From positions 1 to 21,272 of the forward strand of contig JAAZLY010000084.1 of assembly GCA_012799115.1 (NCBI GenBank): a stretch of 21,272 bases of DNA. The letters run 5' to 3'. The position numbers and the translations under genes were made by a program. The stretch comes from Bacillota bacterium. Lineage in GTDB: Bacteria > Bacillota > Limnochordia > Darwinibacteriales > Darwinibacteriaceae. Below, piece by piece: positions 1-8,184 of this stretch; the stretch's first letter is position 1, and the number at the start of each line of letters is the position of its first letter. Below the pieces are notes generated by a model, which was given only the letters and a program-made list of their open reading frames with translations, made no database searches and had not been told where the DNA came from.

Positions 1-39
1 CTAGAATTGTTCAATTTCAAGGATAGAGGGTGATTTGTT

Positions 40-2484
40 TTGAAACGGATGTATGTTGTTGGGTTGTTCATCGTCATATTGAGCCTACTCTTTGTAGGTT
101 GTTTCGGAGGAGGTAGTAAGGGGTACAGCATTTCTGGAGTTGTTAAAGACGGTGAGGGAAATGGAATTGCCGGTGTGAAACTTGCCTTGGAAGGCGGGAA
201 GACATCCCTCGTGGCTGAAACAGGTTCCGATGGCTCTTGGAGCGCCAAGGGTCTGCAAGGTACAGTTAAGGTTCAACCTGTTAAGGAGGGTTGGTCTTTT
301 GATCCGCCAAGTCTAGACGTGACCAAGGAGAGTAAGAACGTCAACTTCACGGGAACAGTAGTTGTTCTACCCGACGTGGAATATGACCTGGCGGGCGTGG
401 TTGTAGACGGCCTTGGTATTGGCATTGAAGGTGTGGAGATCGAACTTAAGGGCACCAGCGGTGTATCTTTGCGCATCGAGACAGCTAGCGATGGCTCCTG
501 GAAGGCTGATGGACTCAAAGGAACAGTGGACATCACTCCTGCCAAGGAGGGCTGGTTCTTCAATCCACAGACCCGTCGAGTCTCCGCGGCGACAAGTGAG
601 GAAACTGGCTTCATAGGCGTCAGGGGCGAAGACTTGGTGGTTAACATCGATGGTTCAGGAACCGTTCGGCGAGAGATTGTCTTTAGTCCCTTATCCCTCG
701 ACCCCTATCCCCGTACAACGGAGGTGCTCTTGACGGCTGAACCAGATTTCGATTGGTTCTTCTATGGTTGGGAAGGGGACATTCCAGAAGGATCAGACGA
801 CGAAAATCCCATCACCATTGTGATGGATGGGCCCAAAGAGATAACTGCAGTTTTCCGACAGAAGACCTGGGTAAACGGCTATATTGGTCTTGAGCATGCT
901 TTCCCACGGGCTGTTGAGCAGATGAAAGTCGAGTCCGGAATGGGATCGGCTGGGAACCTTAAGACTAGAATGCCAGTCTCAGGTGACCTTGACTTTGACG
1001 TTCCCATCGCTAGGGAAGGCGAAGAGATCATCAGATTTAGTCCTTCCATGTCCAGAGCAGAGCAGGAAGCACAACTGCGGAGAAATGGATACGAAATTCT
1101 AGATACCATTGAAGTACTCAATGCTCATCTAGCAAGAAAGACATCGGATGCGAAGGTGCAAGTGGCAACAGAGATCGATGGAGTGCTGTCTACTGAGCCT
1201 AACTTCGAGGTGTATCTCACCGAAATCAAGACACCGAATGACCAGTATTATGGTCCCTTCCAATCGTGGCATTATGAGCAAATCAGGTTACCTCAAGCTT
1301 GGACCGTAACTACAGGGGACAAAAATGTACGGGTAGCAGTCGTCGATACCGGTATTAGCACTGCGCACCCAGATTTGATTTCCAATGTTAACTTAGAGCT
1401 TGGTGCGAGTTTTGTTATCGGAGATGACTTCGATGAAATCGAAGATACCCACGGCCACGGTAGCCATGTATCTGGTACGATTGGTGCAGTAACCGACAAT
1501 GGAACCGGTATGGCAGGCATTATGTGGGACGTGGAGATTATCCCTGTCAAAGTCTTTGGTCCGAGTGGTCGCGCCTCGAACTGGGAAGTTGTGAGCGGAA
1601 TGCTGTATGCAGCTGGTTTACTCGATGACCAGGAAGACAAACCGTCCATTGGCAGACCTGCAGATATCATCAACATGTCCCTGGGCGGACCCGGCACTGA
1701 GTTTCAGTATGATGCAGTTATGCGAGCTGTGGCCAATGATGTGATCCTTATTGCAGCCACTGGAAACGAGGAACGTAATCTAATCTCCTATCCAGCCCAA
1801 TACGATGAAGTGATTGCGGTGGGGGCTACAGGAGTAGGGCGTACGTTGGATGGCGAACCCGAACTTGCATATTATTCAAATACGGGTATGGCCATTGATG
1901 TAGTTGCCCCAGGTGGTGGCATTATTGAGGGATCTCCTTACGGTTTTGTATGGAGTACATCCAAGCAAGGAGGCTACACGGGAATGGCTGGTACGTCCAT
2001 GGCCACTCCCCATGTCTCCGGTGTTGTGGGCCTGATGTTGGCCAACGGCATTCCCAAGAGTGAAGTCAGAGACGTCCTCCGCCGCACAAGTATGGAGATT
2101 CACACTAGAGGCTTCAATGATACCTACGGCTATGGTTTGATCAACGCCTACTGGGCCGTAAATGCCGTGGAGGACATGCAGATTATTCAGGGTATTCGGG
2201 AAGGTAACCAGATCACTGCAGTGGCTCAGACCACGGTTCCGAGTAAGGGAGAACAGTTCCGCCTGGAACTCGTACAGGGTGACTATCAACTCATTGCTTG
2301 GGTTGATGTAAATAACAATGGTGTAGTAGATACCAGTGACTATTACACGGAGACTCCCATCCTCGAGTTCGGTTACGGTGAGGGCTGGAACTGGTGGGGT
2401 GACGCCTCTGAAATAGGTGAGATGGACCAAGTACCTATTCCTGTGGATGACTCCGAGCAAGCAGTAGCACAAAGAGTCTTCTAG
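40..2484 (+). CDS. Secreted lipoprotein subtilase (peptidase S8) with N-terminal repeat domains
   Basis: This is a serine endopeptidase, probably anchored outside the cell. A TTG start follows an AGAGGGTGA ribosome binding site. The N-terminus is a lipoprotein signal ending VGC, with Cys21 as the likely lipidated residue. Residues about 29-106 and 115-194 are two similar beta-sandwich repeats (SGVV...GVKLAL...GSDGSW) of the carboxypeptidase-regulatory/Ig-like type. About 196-273 resembles a bacterial surface repeat (FYGWEGD...ITAVF). About 335-395 looks like a propeptide of the fervidolysin/thermitase kind. The protease domain (about 405-690) has the full catalytic set: Asp436 (VVDTGI), His473 (HGHGSHVSG), oxyanion Asn576 (ATGNE) and Ser653 (GTSMATPHVSG). 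The C-terminal region contains a calcium-type loop, DVNNNGVVD at 756-764. A terminator follows, so it appears to be transcribed alone. Family assignment is secure; the substrate is unknown. Confidence 0.95.
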   Translation: MKRMYVVGLFIVILSLLFVGCFGGGSKGYSISGVVKDGEGNGIAGVKLALEGGKTSLVAETGSDGSWSAKGLQGTVKVQPVKEGWSFDPPSLDVTKESKNVNFTGTVVVLPDVEYDLAGVVVDGLGIGIEGVEIELKGTSGVSLRIETASDGSWKADGLKGTVDITPAKEGWFFNPQTRRVSAATSEETGFIGVRGEDLVVNIDGSGTVRREIVFSPLSLDPYPRTTEVLLTAEPDFDWFFYGWEGDIPEGSDDENPITIVMDGPKEITAVFRQKTWVNGYIGLEHAFPRAVEQMKVESGMGSAGNLKTRMPVSGDLDFDVPIAREGEEIIRFSPSMSRAEQEAQLRRNGYEILDTIEVLNAHLARKTSDAKVQVATEIDGVLSTEPNFEVYLTEIKTPNDQYYGPFQSWHYEQIRLPQAWTVTTGDKNVRVAVVDTGISTAHPDLISNVNLELGASFVIGDDFDEIEDTHGHGSHVSGTIGAVTDNGTGMAGIMWDVEIIPVKVFGPSGRASNWEVVSGMLYAAGLLDDQEDKPSIGRPADIINMSLGGPGTEFQYDAVMRAVANDVILIAATGNEERNLISYPAQYDEVIAVGATGVGRTLDGEPELAYYSNTGMAIDVVAPGGGIIEGSPYGFVWSTSKQGGYTGMAGTSMATPHVSGVVGLMLANGIPKSEVRDVLRRTSMEIHTRGFNDTYGYGLINAYWAVNAVEDMQIIQGIREGNQITAVAQTTVPSKGEQFRLELVQGDYQLIAWVDVNNNGVVDTSDYYTETPILEFGYGEGWNWWGDASEIGEMDQVPIPVDDSEQAVAQRVF

Positions 2485-2506
2485 AGAGAACTTAATAGAG
2501 ACGCAT

Positions 2507-2536
2507 AGGGGGCCTAGCAATGGGGCCTCCTTTTTA
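2507..2536 (+). terminator. Intrinsic terminator after the subtilase gene
   Basis: Inverted arms AGGGGGCC (2507-2514) and GGCCTCCT (2524-2531) form an 8-bp stem with one G-U pair and a 9-nt loop. A run of five T residues (2531-2535) follows. It sits 23 bases after the protease stop codon. Confidence 0.85.
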
Positions 2537-2569
2537 TGCAGGTAATGTGCGCAAATTAACGAATAGTAC

Positions 2570-2608
2570 ACATTGGAACAAAAGGCCGGAAAGGCTAGGG
2601 GCCAATGT
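2570..2608 (+). repeat. Inverted repeat in the leader of the methyltransferase gene
   Basis: ACATTGG (2570-2576) and CCAATGT (2602-2608) are perfect 7-bp inverted arms. An overlapping alternative pairing is GGAACA (2575-2580) with TGTTCC (2606-2611), with GGCC (2584-2587, 2600-2603) nested inside. There is no T tract, so it is not a standard terminator. It could be an operator or a 5' leader structure. No promoter I trust was found in 2537-2653. Confidence 0.35.
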
Positions 2609-2653
2609 TCCGAAGCAATACGGTCCGAAAAAATCTGTGGAGAGGAGCATCTC

Positions 2654-3250
2654 ATGAGTGCAAAGAAGTATGACCGAGAGCTAGGAATTAGGACAGTGGG
2701 ATTGCGGGAATGGAGTGGGCAAACCCACTATAATCGCTATGAGGCGACTCCTTATGAGGCTTTGGACACACTGTTTCGGTCATATAATGTAAGAAGACAT
2801 AAACGAGTTGTTGACTTTGGTTGCGGTAGAGGCAGAGTGGCCTTCTACATTCATAGGCGTTTTCAGGTTCCCGTTGTTGGGATCGAGGCTAATGACAAGA
2901 CGTATGATGAAGCGCTCAGCAACAAGGCGAGCTACCGTGTGAAGGCGCGACATATTTCAGCTCCCATACGCCTGAAATATGGGCTGGCTGAGCATTATGA
3001 GATAAGACCCCATGATACCTGTTTCTATTTCTTTAATCCCTTTTCCAGCGAGGTCTTTAAGAAAGTGTTGGCCAACATTATGGCTTCCGTAGAAGAGACG
3101 CCTCGCACGATTGATTTGGTCTTATATTATCCCTTGGCGGAGTATAAGAAAGAGGTAAAGAGGTATCCCTTTAGAAAAATCAACAAGATCCGGGTGCCCG
3201 GGGCAGAGGATCGCTACGAGAAATTCATCATTTACCGTCTGTCGGCATGA
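2654..3250 (+). CDS. Class I SAM-dependent methyltransferase
   Basis: A cytoplasmic protein of 198 residues. The start chosen is ATG 2654, because GAGGAG lies 6 bases upstream; the frame is open further upstream to 2573, but that extension is non-protein-like and lacks a ribosome binding site. SAM-binding motif I is VVDFGCGRG (residues 52-60), followed by an acidic residue at the end of strand 2 (GIEAND, Glu78). A motif IV-like segment, FYFFNPF, lies at 124-130. The fold is therefore a Rossmann methyltransferase, but the substrate cannot be read from the sequence. It is the first gene of a likely operon; the acetyltransferase begins 34 bases after its stop. Confidence 0.8.
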   Translation: MSAKKYDRELGIRTVGLREWSGQTHYNRYEATPYEALDTLFRSYNVRRHKRVVDFGCGRGRVAFYIHRRFQVPVVGIEANDKTYDEALSNKASYRVKARHISAPIRLKYGLAEHYEIRPHDTCFYFFNPFSSEVFKKVLANIMASVEETPRTIDLVLYYPLAEYKKEVKRYPFRKINKIRVPGAEDRYEKFIIYRLSA

Positions 3251-3284
3251 TCTAGGCAAGGACATTCATAAGGAGGAAGATACG

Positions 3285-3824
3285 ATGGCACATATCTATG
3301 GAAACAGAGTAATGTTGAGGGAATATCGCGAGAGTGATTATGAACACATGCGCTCTTGGGTCAACAACCCAAATATCGTAGGTACCTTGTCGGATATCTT
3401 CCTGTATCCCCACTCAGAAAAGAATTCCCGACACTTCCTCGACATGGCTATGTCGAGGGATTGGAAAGGCTTTGTTATCGCCTTTAAGGACACCGAGGAA
3501 TACATCGGTCAAATTGATTTGGTCAAGCTTGATGAGAAGAACGGCTGGGCTGAGCTAGGGATTGTTATTGGTAGCGAAGAGAATCAGGGCAAAGGTTACG
3601 GAACGGAAGCGTTACAGCTTCTCTGTAAGTTTGCCTTTGAGGAGTTGCGGCTCAACCGCCTTGAACTTGTCTGTTGGTCATATAATGTTCAGGGGAGGCG
3701 GGCTTACGAAAAGGTGGGTTTCGTGCAAGAGGGAGTGCGCAGGAAAAAACGCTATCGTAATGGTGAATTCTTTGATGAGGTCTGCTATGGCCTCCTGAAG
3801 GAAGAATGGAAGGCTCTCAAGTAA
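3285..3824 (+). CDS. GNAT-family N-acetyltransferase (RimJ/RimL-like)
   Basis: This 179-residue cytoplasmic enzyme transfers an acetyl group from acetyl-CoA to an amine. The start ATG 3285 is preceded by AAGGAGGA. The acetyl-CoA pyrophosphate-binding motif is QGKGYG (residues 101-106) after the strand ELGIVIG. The C-terminal part carries the usual N-V-x-x-x-R-A-Y-E-K-V-G-F segment (134-146). Layout and length match the Acetyltransf_3 group, which includes ribosomal-protein and antibiotic/polyamine acetyltransferases, so the acceptor is undetermined. It lies 10 bases upstream of the GH3 gene, and both have strong ribosome binding sites, consistent with one operon. Confidence 0.85.
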   Translation: MAHIYGNRVMLREYRESDYEHMRSWVNNPNIVGTLSDIFLYPHSEKNSRHFLDMAMSRDWKGFVIAFKDTEEYIGQIDLVKLDEKNGWAELGIVIGSEENQGKGYGTEALQLLCKFAFEELRLNRLELVCWSYNVQGRRAYEKVGFVQEGVRRKKRYRNGEFFDEVCYGLLKEEWKALK

Positions 3825-3834
3825 GGAGGTTGCC

Positions 3835-6246
3835 ATGAACATTGACCAGTTGATGGACTCTCTAACGCGAGACGAAAAGATAGCTTTAGTCTCCGGTGCC
3901 GATCAGTGGCATACAAAAGGGTTACCCCATCTAAACATTCCTGCCATCATGGTTGCCGATGGTCCCCATGGTCTCCGTAAACAGGATGCCCAAGGGGATC
4001 GACTTGGAATTGGAGATAGTAAAGCAGCTACCTGTTTTCCCGCTGCCGCAACCAGTGCCAACGCCTGGGATCCAGACTTACAGTATGCTATGGGTCAGGC
4101 AATTGGTGAGGAGGCCCTGCAAGAAGGGGTTGCAGTCGTCCTAGGACCGGGTGTGAATATCAAGCGTTCTCCCCTATGTGGACGGAACTTTGAGTATTTC
4201 TCCGAAGACCCTTGGCTGACGGGGGAGTTAGCCACTGCCTGGATCAAGGGAATTCAGGCGGTTGGTGTGGGGGCATGTATTAAGCACTTTGCCGCTAACA
4301 ATCAAGAACGTTGGCGTATGCTCAACGACTCGCTCGTGGATGAGCGGGCTTTGCGTGAGATCTACCTAGCAGCTTTCGAAAAGGCGGTGCGAGAAGCCCA
4401 GCCTTGGACTGTGATGCCTGCTTACAATAAGCTCAATGGTATGTACTGCTGTGAGAACCCTGAACTTCTGGATTCCATCCTGCGCAAAGAATGGGGCTTT
4501 ACCGGAGCTACAATCTCTGATTGGGGAGCTGTAAACGATCCTACATTGAGCATCAAAGCGGGTTTGGATCTTGAAATGCCAGCTTCCTGGGGGACGAGTG
4601 CAGCACAAGTTAGGCAAGGCTTGTCGTCAGGACGGCTAACCGAAGAAGAACTAGACAGGTCTGTTAAGCGTGTCTTGGAGTTGGTTATGAGGAGCAAGGC
4701 CCAGAAGCAGAAATCCAACTGCGATCTCGAGGCTCACCATGCCTTGGCCCGCAGGATCGCTTCAGAGTCGGCCGTTTTGCTAAAGAACGAAGATAGCATT
4801 CTCCCCCTAGCCCAAGGACAGAGTATCTGCGTTGTAGGGCAGTTTGCCGAGCATCCCCGCTATCAGGGGACGGGAAGCTCTTTGATTCATCCCACCAGAC
4901 TCGATACCGTACTCGGATTACTAGAGTCTGGGGAGGTCGAGGTGGACTATACATATGCCAAAGGCTATGAACTTGAACATGATGGAATCAATGAAGTCTT
5001 GATTTCGGAAGCGTGTGAGGCCGCGGCAAAGGCTGATGTAGCCGTTATTTTCGCTGGCTTGACACCGAGATTCGAGTCTGAGGGTTACGATCGTACACAT
5101 TTAGATCTTCCTCCGAGCCATCAGGAACTGATCAGCAGGGTAGCCCAGGCAAACCCTAATGTTGTCGTGGTTCTTTCCGCCGGTGCTCCTGTGACAATGC
5201 CTTGGCTCGACAAGGTTAAGGGAGTGCTCCACACCTACCTAGGTGGTCAAGGAGGAGCCGGTGCTAGCTTGGATCTCCTCTACGGCAAGATCAATCCCTC
5301 TGGTAAGTTAGCGGAGAGTTATCCACTGAAGCTCGATGATTGTTTGGCCATGGAGCACTTTGCTGAAGATCGAAACTATACGGAGTATCGAGAGAGTATT
5401 TTCGTGGGTTATCGCTACTATGATGCTGCAGAGAAGGATGTCCTGTTTCCTTTCGGCTTTGGACTGAGTTACACGGAGTTTGCCTATGAAGATCTGGTGT
5501 TATCCAAGCATGGGGAGCCAGAGACATTACATGTCCAGTGTACAGTGAGAAACATTGGGTCCCGTGCTGGTGCCGAAGTCGTTCAGTTGTATGTGGGGAA
5601 GTCTGATTCCGTTCTTTTTAGGGCAGTTCGGGAACTGAAGGGATTTCACAAGATTCACCTAGAACCTGGGGAGTCAAGAAGGGTCGAGTTCTTGCTAGGC
5701 GGCCGTGCCTTTGCCTACTATAACGTGGAAATCGGAGATTGGCATGTCGAACCCGGGGAATATCAGATTTCGGTTGGGACATCCTCTCGCAACTTGCCCC
5801 TCAGTGGCACGGTTCAGATCGAGTCTAGGTTGTCTGAGGTAAAGGTTCCCGATTATCGTGCAAGTATACCGGCTTATTATCACCTCAACGATGCCAATAC
5901 CCGGATTTCTCAGGCAGACTTTCAAACCCTCTACAACCGGGAATACCCCCAGGCTTATCAGGGGCCCGAGCGATTTCACAACAACTCAACACTGCAGGAT
6001 TTGGGGGTAACACTCCTCGGGCGTCTCGTACTTGCCTTCGCTAAGAGGTATCTGTGGAAGATGACGGGGGCTAAGGATGAGAACGATCCGCTTTGGATTA
6101 TGAGCTGGACTAGTACCTTGGAGATGCCCCTTCGTTCGATTGTACCGATGAGCGGAGGCGCAATTCCTGCTCGATTCGTCCGTGGTTTGCTGTCCTGGGT
6201 TAATGGGCACCGTCTTAAGGCCCTCAGAATGTGGATCTTCTCCTGA
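3835..6246 (+). CDS. Glycoside hydrolase family 3 (beta-glucosidase type)
   Basis: This 803-residue enzyme probably hydrolyses beta-linked oligosaccharides or glycosides from the non-reducing end. It has no signal peptide, so it should be cytoplasmic. ATG 3835 follows AAGGAGG. The N-terminal (beta/alpha)8 domain shows ADGPHGLR (41-48), RNFEYFSEDP, the Lys150-His151 pair in IKHFAANNQE, and the expected nucleophile Asp229 in ISDWGA. The second domain has ESEGYDR, with Glu416 the likely acid/base. A fibronectin III-like domain follows (about 565-665). The last roughly 140 residues form a C-terminal extension ending with a PLRS...SGG...NGHRLKAL pattern, which I recall from other Bacillota GH3 enzymes. 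Exact glycosidic specificity is not determinable. Confidence 0.95.
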   Translation: MNIDQLMDSLTRDEKIALVSGADQWHTKGLPHLNIPAIMVADGPHGLRKQDAQGDRLGIGDSKAATCFPAAATSANAWDPDLQYAMGQAIGEEALQEGVAVVLGPGVNIKRSPLCGRNFEYFSEDPWLTGELATAWIKGIQAVGVGACIKHFAANNQERWRMLNDSLVDERALREIYLAAFEKAVREAQPWTVMPAYNKLNGMYCCENPELLDSILRKEWGFTGATISDWGAVNDPTLSIKAGLDLEMPASWGTSAAQVRQGLSSGRLTEEELDRSVKRVLELVMRSKAQKQKSNCDLEAHHALARRIASESAVLLKNEDSILPLAQGQSICVVGQFAEHPRYQGTGSSLIHPTRLDTVLGLLESGEVEVDYTYAKGYELEHDGINEVLISEACEAAAKADVAVIFAGLTPRFESEGYDRTHLDLPPSHQELISRVAQANPNVVVVLSAGAPVTMPWLDKVKGVLHTYLGGQGGAGASLDLLYGKINPSGKLAESYPLKLDDCLAMEHFAEDRNYTEYRESIFVGYRYYDAAEKDVLFPFGFGLSYTEFAYEDLVLSKHGEPETLHVQCTVRNIGSRAGAEVVQLYVGKSDSVLFRAVRELKGFHKIHLEPGESRRVEFLLGGRAFAYYNVEIGDWHVEPGEYQISVGTSSRNLPLSGTVQIESRLSEVKVPDYRASIPAYYHLNDANTRISQADFQTLYNREYPQAYQGPERFHNNSTLQDLGVTLLGRLVLAFAKRYLWKMTGAKDENDPLWIMSWTSTLEMPLRSIVPMSGGAIPARFVRGLLSWVNGHRLKALRMWIFS

Positions 6247-6286
6247 CTACCATTACCATCGTATTATTCGCAATAAGGAGTTTAAC

Positions 6287-7891
6287 ATGTTTGGACCAAA
6301 AAACACTGCTGCATTTTCATTTAAACTGTCTATGATAGTTCTAGTTGTTCTTCTCCTTGGTTCTACCGCGCTAGGTAGGGGCAGGGAGAACAAGTTCTTG
6401 ATCATACATTTGGATGCGACTTCTTCCGAAGACTTCTTTGCAGCGTTAGAGGCGGGGCATCTTCCCAATATTGCTGATCTTTTTCAGAATGGACAGCACG
6501 TAAGACATGGTCTCACCCTTTATCCTGGAGGAACGGAGATCATCATGCCGCGCATCAAGCTTGGTGCGGATAACTCCCAAGGCAAATCGATAGGTTGGGG
6601 ATACCTAGATCGCGAGAACGACAGGGAAGTGGGCATTGTGCCCGTCTTTCTTGAGATGTTCTCTGGATTTCCACGCCGAAGTCGCCATCATTTTGCCGTT
6701 GGCTTGCCACCCTTGCATCACGTGTCTGGCTTATCACTACTTAATCTTGACCGCATCTGGGAGACCCAGGACGTTGTTGAGTTGTACTGGTTTCACAGCG
6801 ATGTTGCAGGTCACATGTTTGGTCGTGAAGCCCATCTGAAGAGTCTTCGCACTCTCGATCACTATCTAGGAGTCGTAGCCAAGAGTGGCCGTCTAGACGG
6901 TGCCAACCTAGTTCTATATTCGGATCATGGCATGGTAACCAAGGGTGTTGAGACCGTCAGATACCATGCCATGCTAACTGAACTGATTCAAGATGAGCTT
7001 CGTTACCTGGATTATCCTAATATTTACTTGCATGCCCCTGATGAGAAATATCGCTTGGCCCAGGAGATTGCTGAAAACACAGAGGTCGATATCAGTCTCG
7101 TTAGGGTATCAGAGGATCTCGTCCGGGGCTATACGTCCCATGGATACTTTGAGATTCTACATAAGGACGGAACCTACGCCTATAGTGCGGTAGGTGATGA
7201 TTACTTCGGCTATCAAGCATTAGGACTCGAAGGGGTATACTTGCCCAAGGATGAATGGCTCAGGCAGACCAAGGAACACATATATCCTGCTATACCACCC
7301 AATTTCTATAACTACTTGAGCAATCCGCAGGTTGGGGAGATCGTAGCGATCCTAGATTCTCCCAAGATCCCTCGTGCCGTTACAGCCATGAAGGGTAATC
7401 ATTCTGGAGTAACAAGTACGGACTTACTTGTTCCGCTGCTCCTGGTAGGTCCAGCCTTCCAAGGCCAAGAGCAGATTGAGGAGTTTTGGCTGCATGAACT
7501 CTATACTGTCCACCTGCCTATGATTGACTTTGAAACGAAGGAGCTGCGGGAAAGGCATATGGTGAGCTTAGGCTATCCTGGGCGGTTCGAACTTGTCTTG
7601 TCGCCAGCCGCAAGGTGGCGGGGTGGGGTAAGTCTGTCTGAACAGGGACTTCGCCCTTGGCTGGAATATGATCTGTATAGCTCGTTTCTAACAAGAGTAT
7701 GGATCGGGGCCAACCTGGGGAACGAAGGTCTGGGCTGGCAAGTGAGAATGGAGGCTTTTCTAGGAGACCTAGGTGTCAGCATGCTGAAACGCAGCGGTGA
7801 GGAAGGTTTGCTACACTTTCACTGGAGGTTCACAGATCGGACGGAGCTAACGATCGCCAAAGGGATGGCGGGCATTTCACTTCTCTTCTAA
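6287..7891 (+). CDS. Secreted type I phosphodiesterase/nucleotide pyrophosphatase-like protein (alkaline phosphatase superfamily)
   Basis: A protein of 534 residues starting at ATG 6287, which has AAGGAG 8 bases upstream; the longer frame from 6182 overlaps the GH3 gene and is not favoured. The N-terminus is a signal peptide (hydrophobic 14-28, likely cleaved after TALG). Metal-binding elements of the superfamily are in order: Asp43 (IIHLDA), a candidate nucleophile Thr83 (YPGGTE), Asp172 and His176 (SDVAGH), Asp213-His214 (YSDHGM) and His372 (KGNHSG). It should hydrolyse a phosphodiester or phosphomonoester outside the cytoplasmic membrane; the substrate is unknown. The last roughly 100 residues are not part of the core. 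They are a run of short alternating strands ending in phenylalanine. It is probably the last gene of the run that begins at 2654, with a 40-base gap after GH3. Confidence 0.8.
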   Translation: MFGPKNTAAFSFKLSMIVLVVLLLGSTALGRGRENKFLIIHLDATSSEDFFAALEAGHLPNIADLFQNGQHVRHGLTLYPGGTEIIMPRIKLGADNSQGKSIGWGYLDRENDREVGIVPVFLEMFSGFPRRSRHHFAVGLPPLHHVSGLSLLNLDRIWETQDVVELYWFHSDVAGHMFGREAHLKSLRTLDHYLGVVAKSGRLDGANLVLYSDHGMVTKGVETVRYHAMLTELIQDELRYLDYPNIYLHAPDEKYRLAQEIAENTEVDISLVRVSEDLVRGYTSHGYFEILHKDGTYAYSAVGDDYFGYQALGLEGVYLPKDEWLRQTKEHIYPAIPPNFYNYLSNPQVGEIVAILDSPKIPRAVTAMKGNHSGVTSTDLLVPLLLVGPAFQGQEQIEEFWLHELYTVHLPMIDFETKELRERHMVSLGYPGRFELVLSPAARWRGGVSLSEQGLRPWLEYDLYSSFLTRVWIGANLGNEGLGWQVRMEAFLGDLGVSMLKRSGEEGLLHFHWRFTDRTELTIAKGMAGISLLF

Positions 7892-7897
7892 AGCAAA

Positions 7898-7921
7898 GTC
7901 CCGGGGTTCTGGGCCCGGGAC
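7898..7921 (-). terminator. Intrinsic terminator closing the minus-strand small-ORF unit
   Basis: A perfect 8-bp inverted repeat, GTCCCGGG and CCCGGGAC, with an 8-nt loop. Read on the minus strand it is followed by TTTGCTTTA. On the plus strand no T tract follows, so it mainly serves the minus-strand transcript. It may still help stop transcription from the phosphodiesterase gene, whose stop codon is 7 bases away. Confidence 0.65.
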
Positions 7922-7943
7922 AAGAAGGTGATTGTGTGTCTAT

Positions 7944-8099
7944 TTAGAACATCAGGTGAATCGGTAAGTGTTGGTTAATGGATTGGGTTTGTTTCTGACG
8001 AGGGTGTTTCTCCCAGTCGAGAAACTTCTTAATATCCATTTTGTCGGTACTCCGAGTAACAGTCAAAACATGGGGACGATGGTTCAGGCTCTTTTTCAT
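7944..8099 (-). CDS. 51-residue basic small protein downstream of a c-di-AMP riboswitch
   Basis: A short open frame of 51 codons, starting ATG at 8099 with AGAGGAGA (8106-8113) 6 bases upstream, and ending TAA at 7944. The product begins MKKSLNHRPHVLTVTR and ends LPIHLMF. It has 10 Lys/Arg against 4 Asp/Glu and five His, with no membrane segment or signal peptide. It is the only frame with a proper start between the riboswitch terminator (8131-8180) and the closing terminator (7898-7921), so it is the natural output of this unit. I do not recognise the family. Two readings fit: a genuine small protein, or the basic N-terminal stub of a larger protein whose body was deleted. The other frames after the stop show no continuation. 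Confidence 0.55.
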   Translation of the reverse strand: MKKSLNHRPHVLTVTRSTDKMDIKKFLDWEKHPRQKQTQSINQHLPIHLMF

Positions 8100-8130
8100 G
8101 ATGAATCTCCTCTCGAAAATGATTTTGGGG

Positions 8131-8180
8131 AAAACAAAAAGCGCTGGCTGTTTTTGTCAAAAACAAAAACAGCAATACGC
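8131..8180 (-). terminator. Riboswitch expression-platform terminator
   Basis: On the minus strand an 11-bp perfect stem, GCTGTTTTTGT and ACAAAAACAGC, encloses a 5-nt loop. An outer GCG/CGC pairing lies across a small internal loop. The tract TTTTTGTTTT follows (8140-8131). It lies a few bases after the riboswitch core and ahead of the small ORF. This is where a terminator-controlled OFF switch would act. Confidence 0.8.
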
Positions 8181-8184
8181 TTGG

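Noticed and set aside
1876..2655. 259-codon minus-strand open frame opposite the subtilase C-terminus
   Set aside because: It is antisense to a clear protease domain with intact catalytic Ser, crosses that gene's terminator, and has no protein-like features.
6182..6286. Longer start for the phosphodiesterase gene, inside GH3
   Set aside because: The extra 35 residues precede the signal peptide and have no ribosome binding site, whereas ATG 6287 has AAGGAG.
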